Origin: CAYQPF01 sp964419225
GTDB taxonomy: Bacteria; Cloacimonadota; Cloacimonadia; Cloacimonadales; CAYQPF01
Assembly: GCA_964419225.1 (NCBI GenBank)
Contig: CAYQPF010000062.1
Coordinates: 1 to 26,973, forward strand
Reading direction: 5' to 3'
Length of the DNA stretch: 26,973 nt
Part shown: one piece after another, positions 1 to 8,644 of the stretch
Position numbering within the stretch: the first letter of the stretch is position 1
Layout of the letters: each line of letters starts with the position of its first letter
Program-made: the position numbers and the translations under genes
Notes under the pieces: generated by a model
The model's database searches: none
What the model saw: the letters and a program-made list of their open reading frames with translations, nothing else
What the model was told of the DNA's origin: nothing

Positions 1-4
1 TCAT
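1..4 (-). CDS. Possible start codon of a divergent gene running off the left edge
   Basis: A minus-strand ATG (complement of 2-4) lies at the window edge. Nine bases upstream on that strand is a good Shine-Dalgarno-like AAGGGAG (complement of about 14-20). This suggests that a gene divergent from the response regulator begins here and leaves the window. Nothing of its product is visible beyond the first codon. Confidence 0.3.
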
Positions 5-212
5 TCGTTTCAACTCCCTTAACATTATTTTATTTTTTATGAGTACTAAGTATTGTAATAACAGCGTCCATGTAAATAATATATAGACACTTACTCATAT
101 TAGATGACAATTTCAACAATCCACTCTTATGAGTCAAGCATTTTATGCTGACAATCTCAATTATCTGCAACTATTCTTTCCTCTTTCTTAATGATTTGCC
201 TCTGGCCTGCTT

Positions 213-250
213 CTAACTAACAACTAACAATTAACAACTAACAACTAATA
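213..250. repeat. Heptamer tandem array, TAACAAC type
   Basis: Four consecutive 7-base units, TAACAAC, TAACAAT, TAACAAC and TAACAAC (218-245), are followed by a partial TAATA. A further partial unit lies on the left. The same unit recurs at 10423-10436, 10483-10510 and 11532-11545. The array sits directly upstream of the promoter of the response-regulator operon. Confidence 0.8.
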
Positions 251-261
251 AAAATCTCCTG

Positions 262-290
262 TTGACACTAAAACAATTATTATAGATTGA
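262..290 (+). promoter_or_regulatory. Probable sigma70-type promoter of the response-regulator operon
   Basis: There is a perfect TTGACA at 262-267, followed by an AT-rich stretch with TAGATT at 283-288 (15-base spacer) as the best -10 candidate. The spacing is short and the -10 box is poor, so the exact -10 position is uncertain. The element lies 55 bases before the start codon at 323. Confidence 0.45.
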
Positions 291-322
291 ATATACAATT
301 AATTTAATTAAGGAGTGTTATC

Positions 323-691
323 ATGGAAAATCAAAAGCGAATTTTGATAGCAGATGATGAAAAAAATATAAGACTGACAGTTTCCCGCTCTCTCGAATCT
401 CTCAATTATTTCATTGATACAGCTCTCAACGGGGAAGAAGCTTTGCAAAAGATCAAGGAAAATCCTTATGATCTTCTTCTTTTAGATCTGAGAATGCCTG
501 GTATGAGTGGTATGGAAGTTATCGAAAAACTGAATGAAATGAATATAAAGATTAAAATTGTTGTTATCTCTGCTCACGGTACTATAGAGACCGCTGTACA
601 GGCTATGAAATCAGGTGCTGCAGATTATATAGAAAAACCTTTCGCTCCAAACGATATTCGTACTGTGATCCAAAAAGTTCTCGGAGTCTGA
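323..691 (+). CDS. Single-domain response regulator (CheY-like receiver)
   Basis: This 122-residue protein is a receiver domain and nothing else. The visible phosphorylation site consists of the acidic pair D11-D12, the phospho-acceptor D55 in LLLLDLRMPG, the switch residue S83, and K105 in the EKPF motif. It has no DNA-binding or enzymatic output domain, so it must act through protein contacts or pass phosphate along a relay. A good Shine-Dalgarno sequence (AGGAGTG) precedes the ATG. The sensor kinase gene starts two bases after its stop codon, so the two are almost certainly partners. The following trkA and trkH genes suggest a link to potassium or turgor, but this is inference from position only. 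Confidence 0.93.
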   Translation: MENQKRILIADDEKNIRLTVSRSLESLNYFIDTALNGEEALQKIKENPYDLLLLDLRMPGMSGMEVIEKLNEMNIKIKIVVISAHGTIETAVQAMKSGAADYIEKPFAPNDIRTVIQKVLGV

Positions 692-693
692 TT

Positions 694-2535
694 TTGAAGT
701 GGACTCTCAAAAATAAGATTCTGACAGGGTTTTTCCTTACTTTAGCTATAAATTTAATTCTCCTGTTAGCATCCATTTCGGGATTGCTGATCATGGGAAA
801 TGCCAGTAATAATATTTTAAAAAATAATTATAAAAGCATTGAAGCTGCTAATGCAATGGCTTTGGCCTTGGCCAACCAGGATAATGCACTTTCTCAAATT
901 ATCTCCGGGAGTGAAGAAATCGGTTTTAAAAACTTTTTCATAGGACAAACAGCGTTTTTACAATGGCTTGCTAAGGAAAAAGAAGTTATCACTGAAATTG
1001 GTGAAGACACAGTAGTTCTGCAATTGGAATCTGCCTATACAGAATACCTGATTTCTATCGAAAAGAATAAGAAAGTTCTGCAACTCGGTTCGCAAAGTGC
1101 CAGAGCATACTATAATCAAATTATTGTACCTAAAGAAAAAACTCTCCAGGATCTCTGTACAAAAATCAAAGATTTAAACCAGATTGCCATGTTTGAAGCT
1201 AATACTAAGGCTCATAAAACAACGGTACTTTCTATCTGGGCGATAATTTTACTCGGTATTTTCGCTGCTATTGTCGGAGTTAAATTCAGTTTCACTGCCG
1301 CCAACAGAATCGTGGAACCTGTCCGACTAATGCTCGCGGCTACAGAACAGATAACTAAGGGAAACTTTGAAATCGAGTTACCTCAAATTAAAAATGACGA
1401 GTTAGGACAGTTGATAAAAGAATTCAACTTCATGGCTTCCAAATTAAAAGGTTACAATGAAGCATATATTAAAAGAATTATGGAAGAGAAAAACATCAAT
1501 GAAGCCATTATTCGCAATATCGGGGATGGAATCATTATTTCTGATGATGAATACAGGATCAATAACATCAATATCCAGGCGGCCAAATCTTTAGGTGTCG
1601 AACCCGAAGACGTTATTGGTTCACATATTCTCGAAGTTATCAATAATGAATTTCTTCTTCAGAATATAAAATTGTGCTTTGAGACCAAAAAAGCACCTCT
1701 TGTACCAGAAGATAAAAATACACTGCTCATTGAAAAAGAGGGCAAAAGAACCTATTTTCAGTTCTTCATAAATCCTATATTTACAACAAAAAACCAGCTC
1801 TCAGGAGTCTTAACTCTGCTCAGAGATATTACTAAATTAAAAGAAATAGATGAACTGAAGAGTGAATTTGTGATGATCGTGTCCCATGAATTGAAAACAC
1901 CCTTAACCAGTATCCGCATGAGCATGGGACTCTTAAAAGAATCTGCAGGTAAACTCCTCTCTTCAGATGATCTGGAACTATTTGAAATCGTCAACGAAGA
2001 AGTTGAACGACTCCGCTCTCTTATCACCGATCTGCTCGATTTATCTAAGATTGAGGCCGGTAAGATGGAAATGGATTTTGCCAGTGTTGAACTTCATGAT
2101 CTGGCAGAAAATATCATGGACACTTTCAGAGCTCAGGCTCAGGATAAAGAAATAAATTTATTGAACAAACTCTCTAAAGATTTCCCGCCTGTTAAAGCAG
2201 ATGTGAATAAACTTACTCTCGTTATCACCAATCTGTTCTCAAATGCAGTCCGTTATGTTGATAAGGCAGGAACAATTCAAATCTCTGCTGAAGATATGGG
2301 CAAATTTGCATATATTACTGTTAAAGATAATGGTGCAGGAATTCCTCTGGAATATCAACAAAAAATATTTGACAAATTTCTTCAGGTTAAGGACAAACGT
2401 AATAGCGGTGGTACCGGATTAGGGCTGGCTATCTGCCGTGAAATCATTCGCTCCCATGGTGGAACTATCTGGGTCGAATCTACTCCGGGACAAGGTACAA
2501 CCTTTACCTTCTCTGTACCATTCTTTAATAAGTGA
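694..2535 (+). CDS. Membrane sensor histidine kinase (HAMP-PAS-HisKA-HATPase)
   Basis: This is a 613-residue inner-membrane kinase. Membrane segments lie at about 8-34 and 177-200 and enclose a mostly helical periplasmic sensor of about 140 residues. They are followed by HAMP (about 200-252), PAS (about 264-383), HisKA with the phospho-accepting H398 in the motif SHELKTPLTS, and a HATPase_c domain with the N box (N517), G1 DNGAGI (545-550) and G2 GGTGLGLAI (572-580). All catalytic motifs look intact. The start is a TTG with GGAG seven bases upstream, and it lies two bases after the receiver gene. The overall layout resembles KinB/PhoR-like kinases. The ligand is unknown. It probably phosphorylates the adjacent single-domain regulator. 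Confidence 0.93.
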   Translation: MKWTLKNKILTGFFLTLAINLILLLASISGLLIMGNASNNILKNNYKSIEAANAMALALANQDNALSQIISGSEEIGFKNFFIGQTAFLQWLAKEKEVITEIGEDTVVLQLESAYTEYLISIEKNKKVLQLGSQSARAYYNQIIVPKEKTLQDLCTKIKDLNQIAMFEANTKAHKTTVLSIWAIILLGIFAAIVGVKFSFTAANRIVEPVRLMLAATEQITKGNFEIELPQIKNDELGQLIKEFNFMASKLKGYNEAYIKRIMEEKNINEAIIRNIGDGIIISDDEYRINNINIQAAKSLGVEPEDVIGSHILEVINNEFLLQNIKLCFETKKAPLVPEDKNTLLIEKEGKRTYFQFFINPIFTTKNQLSGVLTLLRDITKLKEIDELKSEFVMIVSHELKTPLTSIRMSMGLLKESAGKLLSSDDLELFEIVNEEVERLRSLITDLLDLSKIEAGKMEMDFASVELHDLAENIMDTFRAQAQDKEINLLNKLSKDFPPVKADVNKLTLVITNLFSNAVRYVDKAGTIQISAEDMGKFAYITVKDNGAGIPLEYQQKIFDKFLQVKDKRNSGGTGLGLAICREIIRSHGGTIWVESTPGQGTTFTFSVPFFNK

Positions 2536-2542
2536 GGTTACT

Positions 2543-2956
2543 ATGGATAATAAAATGTACATCATCATTGTCGGGTGTGGCCGTTTGGGCTCATATCTGG
2601 CAAATAAATTAAGCTCTCAAGGGCATAGTATCGTCGTTATTGATGAAAAAGAAAGCAACTTTGAAAAACTGACTAATGAATTCAGCGGGTTCAAAGTTGA
2701 AGGCGATGCTTCCCAATTCTCTGTACTCAAACAGGCAAAAATCAGTAAAGCCGATATGGTTATGGCTGTCACCAACGATGATAATCTTAATCTTATGGTC
2801 GTCCAAATAGCTAAAAAAATGTTCGGTGTTAAAAAAATACTGGCCAGAGTCTATGAGCCCGAGAGACAAAAGATCTATCAGGAACTCGGCATTGATTCAG
2901 TCTGCCCAACTCTCCTGTCTGGTGAATTGGTCATGCAGAAGCTGGAATTGAAATAG
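2543..2956 (+). CDS. TrkA-N (RCK N-lobe) potassium channel regulator, N-lobe only
   Basis: This 137-residue cytosolic protein consists of one RCK/TrkA-N Rossmann domain. It has the dinucleotide motif GCGRLG (residues 11-16), an acidic residue (D34) at the end of the second strand that typically contacts the adenosine ribose of NAD(H), and the conserved EGDAS segment. It lacks the TrkA-C lobe that usually follows. The reading frame is open further upstream, but the ATG at 2543 with GAGG five bases before it is the credible start, just after the kinase stop. With the next gene it should gate the TrkH channels encoded downstream. A canonical TrkA has two N-C units in one chain, so this looks like a fragment-sized subunit. 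Confidence 0.88.
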   Translation: MDNKMYIIIVGCGRLGSYLANKLSSQGHSIVVIDEKESNFEKLTNEFSGFKVEGDASQFSVLKQAKISKADMVMAVTNDDNLNLMVVQIAKKMFGVKKILARVYEPERQKIYQELGIDSVCPTLLSGELVMQKLELK

Positions 2957-2964
2957 GAGGTTTT

Positions 2965-3627
2965 ATGAATATTCTACTTATTGGAGGCGGAAAACTTGTT
3001 TTCTTCTTAGCCAGATTATTCCATTCTGAAGGATATAATGTAACTATTATCAATAAAAATAAAGAAGAGTGTGTCTCACTTGCCAGAAACCTCAGATCTA
3101 TCGTCATCGAAGGTGACGGTAGTGATCCCAATATTCTCCATGAAGCAGGAGCACATATTGCAGAATTTCTCCTCGCCGTAACTGATTCCGATCATGACAA
3201 CCTCGCTATCTGTCAGATCGCCAAAACTCACTTCGGCATTCCCAATACCCTGTCTCTGGTCAATGATCCGGATAACGAAATTGTGTTCAAGGAACTTGGC
3301 TTTAAAGCCGTTTCTACTACCAATATTCTGGCGAATCTCATCGAACAGCAATCAGTTTTTAAAAAGATCAGCACACAGGTTCCTATCGGTGAAGGAAAAG
3401 TAAATGTCATGGAAGTAACTCTTGACGAGACTTCCCCAGTATTGAATATCCCTCTCAAAGATCTTAAACTTCCGGAAGATTCCATTATTTCTTATATTCT
3501 TAGAGGAAATGAACCCATCATCCCCAGAGGTCATACAGTATTACAAAAAGATGACAGAGTTCTTGTCATTACTCTGCCTAAAACCCATGCAAAAACCATT
3601 AGATTATTAACAGGTGAGGAAAACTAA
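2965..3627 (+). CDS. TrkA family potassium uptake regulator (RCK N + C lobes)
   Basis: This 220-residue RCK protein resembles KtrA or half a TrkA. The TrkA-N Rossmann domain spans about 1-130 and the TrkA-C ligand-binding lobe about 140-215 (IPRGHTVLQKDDRVLVI is typical). The nucleotide motif is degenerate: GGGKLV (7-12) lacks the third glycine, and the strand-2 end carries N30 where D or E is usual. An AGGAGG ribosome-binding site precedes the ATG, eight bases after the preceding trkA-like stop. Together with the preceding N-lobe protein it probably forms the cytosolic gating ring of the TrkH channels. By family knowledge, ligands could be NAD(H), ATP/ADP or, at the C lobe, c-di-AMP. Confidence 0.9.
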   Translation: MNILLIGGGKLVFFLARLFHSEGYNVTIINKNKEECVSLARNLRSIVIEGDGSDPNILHEAGAHIAEFLLAVTDSDHDNLAICQIAKTHFGIPNTLSLVNDPDNEIVFKELGFKAVSTTNILANLIEQQSVFKKISTQVPIGEGKVNVMEVTLDETSPVLNIPLKDLKLPEDSIISYILRGNEPIIPRGHTVLQKDDRVLVITLPKTHAKTIRLLTGEEN

Positions 3628-3782
<155 letters not shown>

Positions 3783-5261
3783 ATGAAAAGAATTAATTTT
3801 TACCTCGTCGAAAGATATCAAACAATCATCTCCTATATTGGTTTGATTCTCATTTTTAATGCTGCTCTGCTCTTAACACCTTTATTAATTTTGCCCTTCT
3901 TTCCTCAGGAACTCAAATACTCCACAGCCTTTATCAGTGCATCTGCTATGGAAGGTCTTCTGGGATTATTACTCAGAGGTATTGCAGGTTCACGTAAAGG
4001 AAAATCTTTAAATCTGGATGAAAGTGGTATTGCTATCTTTATAGCCTGGATCATTTTCAGTATTTTTTCAGGATTACCCTATATGAAGCTGGTAAATCTG
4101 AATTTCAGTCAGGCAGTATTTGAAGCTGTCAGTGGTTATACAACAACCGGACTTTCTATGGTTAATGTAGAAACAGCCCCGAACTTAGTCCTCATCTGGC
4201 GCAGTATTACGCAGTTTGTCGGTGGTGCCGGGATGGCGATCATCATGATTGCTGCTATAACAGGTGTAGCCGGTGCGGGACTTTATGTTGCAGAAGGAAA
4301 GGGCAGTCAGGCTAAACCACATGTTAAGGACTCAGCTCAGATAGTTATGACTCTTTACTCCGGTTATGCTGTTATTGGCATAATCGCATACAAACTAGTA
4401 GGGATGACCTGGTTTGATTCCATCAATCACTGCTTTGCAGCAATAGCTACAGGTGGGTTCTCCACACATACTGCAAATATTGGCTACTGGGACAGTGCAC
4501 CTATTGAAGCTGTTTCCATTGCCCTTATGATCATGGGAAATATGAACTTTGTGACCATGTACTGGCTTGTACAAGGTAAACTTAAATCTGTCATTCGAAA
4601 CGGGGAAATAAAAGTTCTTCTCACAGCTTTGCCTTTCTGCATTCTTTTAGTATTCTTGTGCACGACACAATACTTATACCCAACACTGAGCAAGCAGGTC
4701 AGGGTCGCTGCTTTCGAAAGTGTTTCTTGTATTACAGGAACCGGCTTTTCCACTGTAGGCTACAATAATTGGAATGATATGGGACTTTTTGTCCTGACTG
4801 TTTTAATGGTTTTAGGTGGTGGTACCTGTTCAACTTCTGGTGGTCTGAAACAATATCGGGTTTATCTGGCTTTCAAGTCCATTCTCTGGCAAATCAAGAG
4901 ATCACTGCTGCCTGCGAAAGCTTGTGTGCAAAACTTTATCTGGGATGGAGACAGTAAACTTTATATTAATGATACTCATATCAAACTTGTTTTTAATATG
5001 ATCATTCTCTACCTTTTTACATTCTTTACCGGGTCTATGATCTTCATGATGCACGGTTATTCCATGCAGGCATCCTTCTTTGAATTCGCTTCTGCTCTTG
5101 GCACAGTTGGTGTTTCTATGGGAGTTACCAAGCCTGATATGCCCCTTACAGCCATGTGGACTGCTACAGTCGGTATGTATTTGGGCAGACTGGAATTTTT
5201 CATCATTTTCGCAGGGATCTGGAAAATTGCCTCGGATGCCAAAAAATTCATCAAATATTGA
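3783..5261 (+). CDS. trkH: TrkH/KtrB-family potassium uptake channel subunit (copy 1)
   Basis: This 492-residue polytopic membrane protein has the four-repeat M1-P-M2 layout of TrkH/KtrB. The four pore loops are visible as TTTGLS (filter G123), TGGFS (G225), GTGFS (G321) and TVGVS (G443). They form the K+ selectivity filter. It should import K+, gated by the RCK proteins encoded just upstream. The start is fixed by alignment with the next gene (MKRINFYLVERY against MNKINTYLWNRY), although no Shine-Dalgarno sequence precedes it and a heptamer array takes its place. The assignment to the family is very secure. Whether it is closer to TrkH or to KtrB cannot be settled by eye. Confidence 0.95.
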   Translation: MKRINFYLVERYQTIISYIGLILIFNAALLLTPLLILPFFPQELKYSTAFISASAMEGLLGLLLRGIAGSRKGKSLNLDESGIAIFIAWIIFSIFSGLPYMKLVNLNFSQAVFEAVSGYTTTGLSMVNVETAPNLVLIWRSITQFVGGAGMAIIMIAAITGVAGAGLYVAEGKGSQAKPHVKDSAQIVMTLYSGYAVIGIIAYKLVGMTWFDSINHCFAAIATGGFSTHTANIGYWDSAPIEAVSIALMIMGNMNFVTMYWLVQGKLKSVIRNGEIKVLLTALPFCILLVFLCTTQYLYPTLSKQVRVAAFESVSCITGTGFSTVGYNNWNDMGLFVLTVLMVLGGGTCSTSGGLKQYRVYLAFKSILWQIKRSLLPAKACVQNFIWDGDSKLYINDTHIKLVFNMIILYLFTFFTGSMIFMMHGYSMQASFFEFASALGTVGVSMGVTKPDMPLTAMWTATVGMYLGRLEFFIIFAGIWKIASDAKKFIKY

Positions 5262-5309
5262 GAGTTGAGTAATGGACACTTTCTTGAACAACTCTAAACT
5301 TAATAATAA

Positions 5310-5338
5310 TTGTTTACTCTCTGATCAGTGGCTATAAA
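5310..5338 (+). promoter_or_regulatory. Possible internal promoter for the second trkH
   Basis: TTGTTT (5310-5315) and TATAAA (5333-5338) are separated by 17 bases in the 94-base gap between the two trkH copies, 18 bases before the second start codon. The -35 box is weak. It would allow the second channel to be expressed independently. Confidence 0.3.
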
Positions 5339-5355
5339 TTCTTAGGACATTTATT

Positions 5356-6831
5356 ATGAATAAAATCAACACATACCTATGGAATAGATATAAGAGTATT
5401 TTCGGCTTCACAGGAATTATTCTCATGTATTCGAGTCTGATCATGCTTTCTCCTCTGCTTGTTCTTCCTTTTTACCCTCAGGAATTAAACCAGGGTTTAC
5501 CCTTTATTATTTTCGCAGCTCTCATGGCTGCTCTGGGTTTTATTTTCCGCTTTCTCATTGGTTCAAAAGACTCGGGAGATTTGGATTTGGATGAAAGCGG
5601 AATAGTTGTTTTTCTCTCCTGGCTGATTTTCTGTGTTTTCTCAGCATTTCCACTGATGAAATTAGTTCCACTCAACTTCACTCAGGCCATGTTTGAATCT
5701 GTCAGTGGTTGGACTACCACAGGTTTATCTGTAGTTGACAGCGATAATGCTTCTCATATTGTCCTGATGTGGCGTAGTATCATGCAGCTTTGCGGGGGTG
5801 CAGGTCTGGCCATTATTATGGTTGCTTCCATAACCGGGGTAGCGGGAACAGGGCTTTATACAGCTGAAGGCAAAGGCAGTCAAATGAAACCGCATGTGAA
5901 AGATTCTGCCCGAATCGTGCTGGGCATTTACTCGGGTTATATTGTTCTGGGTACTATTTCTTATATGGTCGCCGGTATGACTTTATTCGAAGCTCTTATT
6001 CATACTTTTGCAGCTATTTCTACAGGAGGCTTCTCAACCCATAATGCCAATATCGGCTGGTGGGACAGTCCAAGTTTGGAGGCTGTTTCTATCGTACTGA
6101 TGATCCTGGGGAATATTAATTTTGTAACCATGTATTTTCTCTTGAACAGAAAGCTTAAAACAGTACTGCGTAATCCGGAAATAAAAGTGATGATGATTTT
6201 AATTCCTGTGTGTACTTACCTTGTATTCCTTTTTACAACCCAATTTTTATACTCTTCTCTCGATAAGCAGATCCGTGTGGCACTGTTTGAAGTCGTAACT
6301 TCCCTTACCACAACCGGTTTTTATACCGTCACTTATACCAATTGGAGTGATCCCGGGATCTTTATTCTGATTATTCTCATGCTGGTTGGCGGTGGCACAT
6401 GTTCTACAGCCGGTGGATTAAAACAATACCGTATTTTTGTCATGTGGAAAACTGTTTATTGGCAGATCAAAAGATCACTTTTACCACGAACTGCAGTTGT
6501 GCAGAATTATATTTGGGATTGGGAAAACAAGGATTTTATCAGTGATGAAAAAGTTAAACAGATCGCCAATTATATCATGCTATATTTATTCTTGTATGCT
6601 CTGGGTTCGTTTATAATCATGATTTACGGATATCCCATGAAGCAGGCTTTCTTTGAGTTTGCCTCTGCTATCGGTACTGTTGGCATTTCTATCGGTGTCA
6701 CCAATCCTCACGCACCGGCTGGTGTACTGTGGACTATGACCGCGGGGATGTTCCTCGGCAGACTGGAATTCTTTATCGTCTTCACCGGCATCTGGAAAAT
6801 CCTCATGGATACCAGGAAACTGATTATATAG
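5356..6831 (+). CDS. trkH: TrkH/KtrB-family potassium uptake channel subunit (copy 2)
   Basis: This 491-residue paralogue of the preceding gene is colinear with it almost residue for residue, so the pair is a tandem duplication. The pore loops TTTGLS, TGGFS, TTGFY and TVGIS keep all four filter glycines. The third loop has F-Y-T where copy 1 has F-S-T. Insertion in the membrane and RCK-controlled K+ transport are expected by family knowledge. Clear amino acid divergence indicates an old duplication, and the two copies may differ in affinity or ion coupling or may form heterodimers (TrkH works as a dimer). An AGGA precedes the ATG by about ten bases. Confidence 0.95.
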   Translation: MNKINTYLWNRYKSIFGFTGIILMYSSLIMLSPLLVLPFYPQELNQGLPFIIFAALMAALGFIFRFLIGSKDSGDLDLDESGIVVFLSWLIFCVFSAFPLMKLVPLNFTQAMFESVSGWTTTGLSVVDSDNASHIVLMWRSIMQLCGGAGLAIIMVASITGVAGTGLYTAEGKGSQMKPHVKDSARIVLGIYSGYIVLGTISYMVAGMTLFEALIHTFAAISTGGFSTHNANIGWWDSPSLEAVSIVLMILGNINFVTMYFLLNRKLKTVLRNPEIKVMMILIPVCTYLVFLFTTQFLYSSLDKQIRVALFEVVTSLTTTGFYTVTYTNWSDPGIFILIILMLVGGGTCSTAGGLKQYRIFVMWKTVYWQIKRSLLPRTAVVQNYIWDWENKDFISDEKVKQIANYIMLYLFLYALGSFIIMIYGYPMKQAFFEFASAIGTVGISIGVTNPHAPAGVLWTMTAGMFLGRLEFFIVFTGIWKILMDTRKLII

Positions 6832-6847
6832 TTGTTAGTAAAACATG

Positions 6848-6863
6848 CTTCTTTCTAAAGAAG
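6848..6863. terminator. Weak hairpin between convergent genes
   Basis: CTTCTTT and AAAGAAG form a 7-bp perfect stem with a 2-base loop, 17 bases after the trkH copy 2 stop and in the gap that converges with the GNAT gene. There is no proper U-tract on either strand, so a terminator role is only a possibility. Confidence 0.25.
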
Positions 6864-6991
6864 GAAACTATTGTCCTTAAACCCAACTTGTGGTGTGACA
6901 CTGTCTGATTTGCCGCAGATTCATAAGTTCTGCTCAATCCCATGCTTTGCACTCATATAGGTTTAGGCAAATTGGAGATTTTCAGGTTTGT

Positions 6992-7474
6992 TTAGAGTTC
7001 TTTATTCATTAGATAGTTTTTGAGGAATACACTATTTATCTGAATTTGCTGTTCTTTAAGTACTTGAAAGCCCTGGGACTCAAAAAAGGGTTTGGCTGTT
7101 ATACTTGCTTCTGTGGTGATTTCAATCTGGCGGTTTTGCCTGGCAAATTGTAGAATATTTTGAATAAGTAAAGAGCCAACACCCCTATGCTGATATTGAT
7201 AATGAACATATAACAGGTCAAGGTAGGAGTCTTCCAGAGAAACAAAACCAACAATTCTTTCATTCAAATCATAGCATATCAGAAAATATTGTTGCTTGAT
7301 TCTCTGCCTGAGAGAATCCAAATTATCAGCAGTTTGTGCCCAGGCCGTGATCTGATCTTGATCATAATCTTGCGAATTAACCTTGGTAATGGTATTATAA
7401 TAAAGATCTCTTAAATCCGGTATATCTCCTTCACTGGCTTTTCTAATGTTGTAATTAATGTTTGTCAGTGTCAA
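6992..7474 (-). CDS. GNAT family N-acetyltransferase
   Basis: This is a 160-residue single GNAT domain. The acetyl-CoA pyrophosphate-binding motif appears as QHRGVGS, following a strand LLYVHY typical of motif A, and the C-terminal part carries the usual FFESQGF segment of motif B. The start is a TTG that overlaps the stop codon of the alcohol dehydrogenase gene by four bases (TTGA). A GAGG inside the end of that gene, five bases upstream, supports this start and translational coupling. The substrate (small molecule or protein amine) cannot be deduced. Confidence 0.85.
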   Translation of the reverse strand: MTLTNINYNIRKASEGDIPDLRDLYYNTITKVNSQDYDQDQITAWAQTADNLDSLRQRIKQQYFLICYDLNERIVGFVSLEDSYLDLLYVHYQYQHRGVGSLLIQNILQFARQNRQIEITTEASITAKPFFESQGFQVLKEQQIQINSVFLKNYLMNKEL

Positions 7475-8568
7475 TAAGCCTCAAGGGTTCTAAACAATTC
7501 CTTAACTATCTCTGCATCAACCTCGAAAGGATTGTTCGCCATATTCCGACTCTGCATAACTTCAGATGTCTTGGAGGCAATGAATTCCTCTGATATATGG
7601 TGATCCAATTTCATTTCAAAGTTATCTATCCATCTGTAGAAATCAATTTTAGTGATGCCGGCAAAAGCAAACAAAGCATCAATTTCAGTCTTAATGTGAG
7701 GATAGTAAAGCTCCATGATCTGCTGCATAACAAGTCCGTTAGCCTTGCCATGTGATACATGAAAATTGGTGGTCAGAGGATATCCGATCGAATGCTGGAG
7801 AGTCGTACTGGTTTGAGCGATGACCATTCCTCCGTAAACCGATGCCTGCTGCAGTTTTTCCCTGTAAGTGAGATTAACCGGACTATCCAGGCATAACGGT
7901 AAATTATCATAAATAAGCTTAAATCCTGCAAAGATAATCGGGTAGATGAGGGGATTCCTTTTATTAGAATATAATCCTTCGAGTAAATGACTCAATGCAT
8001 CGATTGCTGTATCCCGGGTAACTGTCTCAGACATGCTCAAAGTATATTTGGGATCCAGAAAGGATATTTTGGGGAAACAAAGATGGTGTCCAAATCCGGC
8101 TTTCTGATTATTCTGCACATCTGTGATCACGCTGTACTGCGTTACTTCTGAGCCTGTCCCGGATGTAGTGGGAATTGCCACAAGTGGGTAGGCTGAATTA
8201 AATTTATCGGGACTATAGATCTCTCTGTATTTTAAGTCATTTGCGGCCATAATGGAGATGGCTTTGGCTGCATCTATGGGACTTCCTCCTCCGATTCCGA
8301 TGAGAAAGTCACAAGCATTTTCCAGTAATACCTGACTACCTTCACATACTATATCCAAAGTCGGATTTTCCATGATCTTATCGAAAATTACATAAGTAAT
8401 TCCTGATTCACTCAGCACCTTGTGTAAATCAAGTAAAACTCCGCTCCGGAGAGCAGAGTTTTTACCTGTAATTATTAAAGCTTTTTTGCCAAGTGTTTTG
8501 AATTCATTCTGAGAATTCAGGAGACAATCTTTGCCTGAGATCAGGCGGGTCGGCATATAAAAAACCAT
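7471..8568 (-). CDS. Iron-containing (group III) alcohol dehydrogenase
   Basis: This 365-residue NAD(P)-dependent dehydrogenase has the Fe-ADH fold. The nucleotide-binding GGGS (93-96, followed by PIDAAKA) and the TTSGTGSE segment are clear. The four metal ligands are visible as D190, H194, H259 and H273. It is expected to interconvert an alcohol or polyol with an aldehyde or ketone. Substrate specificity is not readable, and glycerol, butanol and 1,3-propanediol dehydrogenases all share these features. It is somewhat shorter than the usual 380-390 residues. The ribosome-binding site GAGGAAAG precedes the ATG. A GNAT gene follows with a 4-base overlap, so the pair is an operon. Confidence 0.9.
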   Translation of the reverse strand: MVFYMPTRLISGKDCLLNSQNEFKTLGKKALIITGKNSALRSGVLLDLHKVLSESGITYVIFDKIMENPTLDIVCEGSQVLLENACDFLIGIGGGSPIDAAKAISIMAANDLKYREIYSPDKFNSAYPLVAIPTTSGTGSEVTQYSVITDVQNNQKAGFGHHLCFPKISFLDPKYTLSMSETVTRDTAIDALSHLLEGLYSNKRNPLIYPIIFAGFKLIYDNLPLCLDSPVNLTYREKLQQASVYGGMVIAQTSTTLQHSIGYPLTTNFHVSHGKANGLVMQQIMELYYPHIKTEIDALFAFAGITKIDFYRWIDNFEMKLDHHISEEFIASKTSEVMQSRNMANNPFEVDAEIVKELFRTLEAY

Positions 8569-8608
8569 TTATCTTTCCTCATTTATCTTATTCCTCAATC
8601 CTTTTCCC

Positions 8609-8636
8609 CCTAACACCTAACACCTAACCCCTAAGA
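8609..8636. repeat. Heptamer tandem array, CCTAACA type
   Basis: Four units, CCTAACA, CCTAACA, CCTAACC and CCTAAGA, fill the 76-base gap between the end of glnS and the start of the alcohol dehydrogenase gene. There is no terminator in this gap, so read-through from glnS is possible. Confidence 0.78.
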
Positions 8637-8644
8637 CCTTCCCA

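Larger units (their letters stand above)
1..322. other. Intergenic region upstream of the two-component/K+ operon
   Basis: This is AT-rich non-coding sequence of about 320 bases. It holds a possible divergent start codon at the left edge, a TAACAAC heptamer array (213-250), a TTGACA promoter element (262-267) and the ribosome-binding site AGGAGTG just before the ATG at 323. I see no RNA gene or convincing ORF in it. Confidence 0.7.

Noticed and set aside
213..250. CRISPR array
   Set aside because: The repeats are contiguous 7-base units with no spacers, and no cas genes are present in the window.
4902..5291. 129-residue minus-strand frame opposite trkH copy 1
   Set aside because: It is a shadow of the conserved channel sequence with no start signals.
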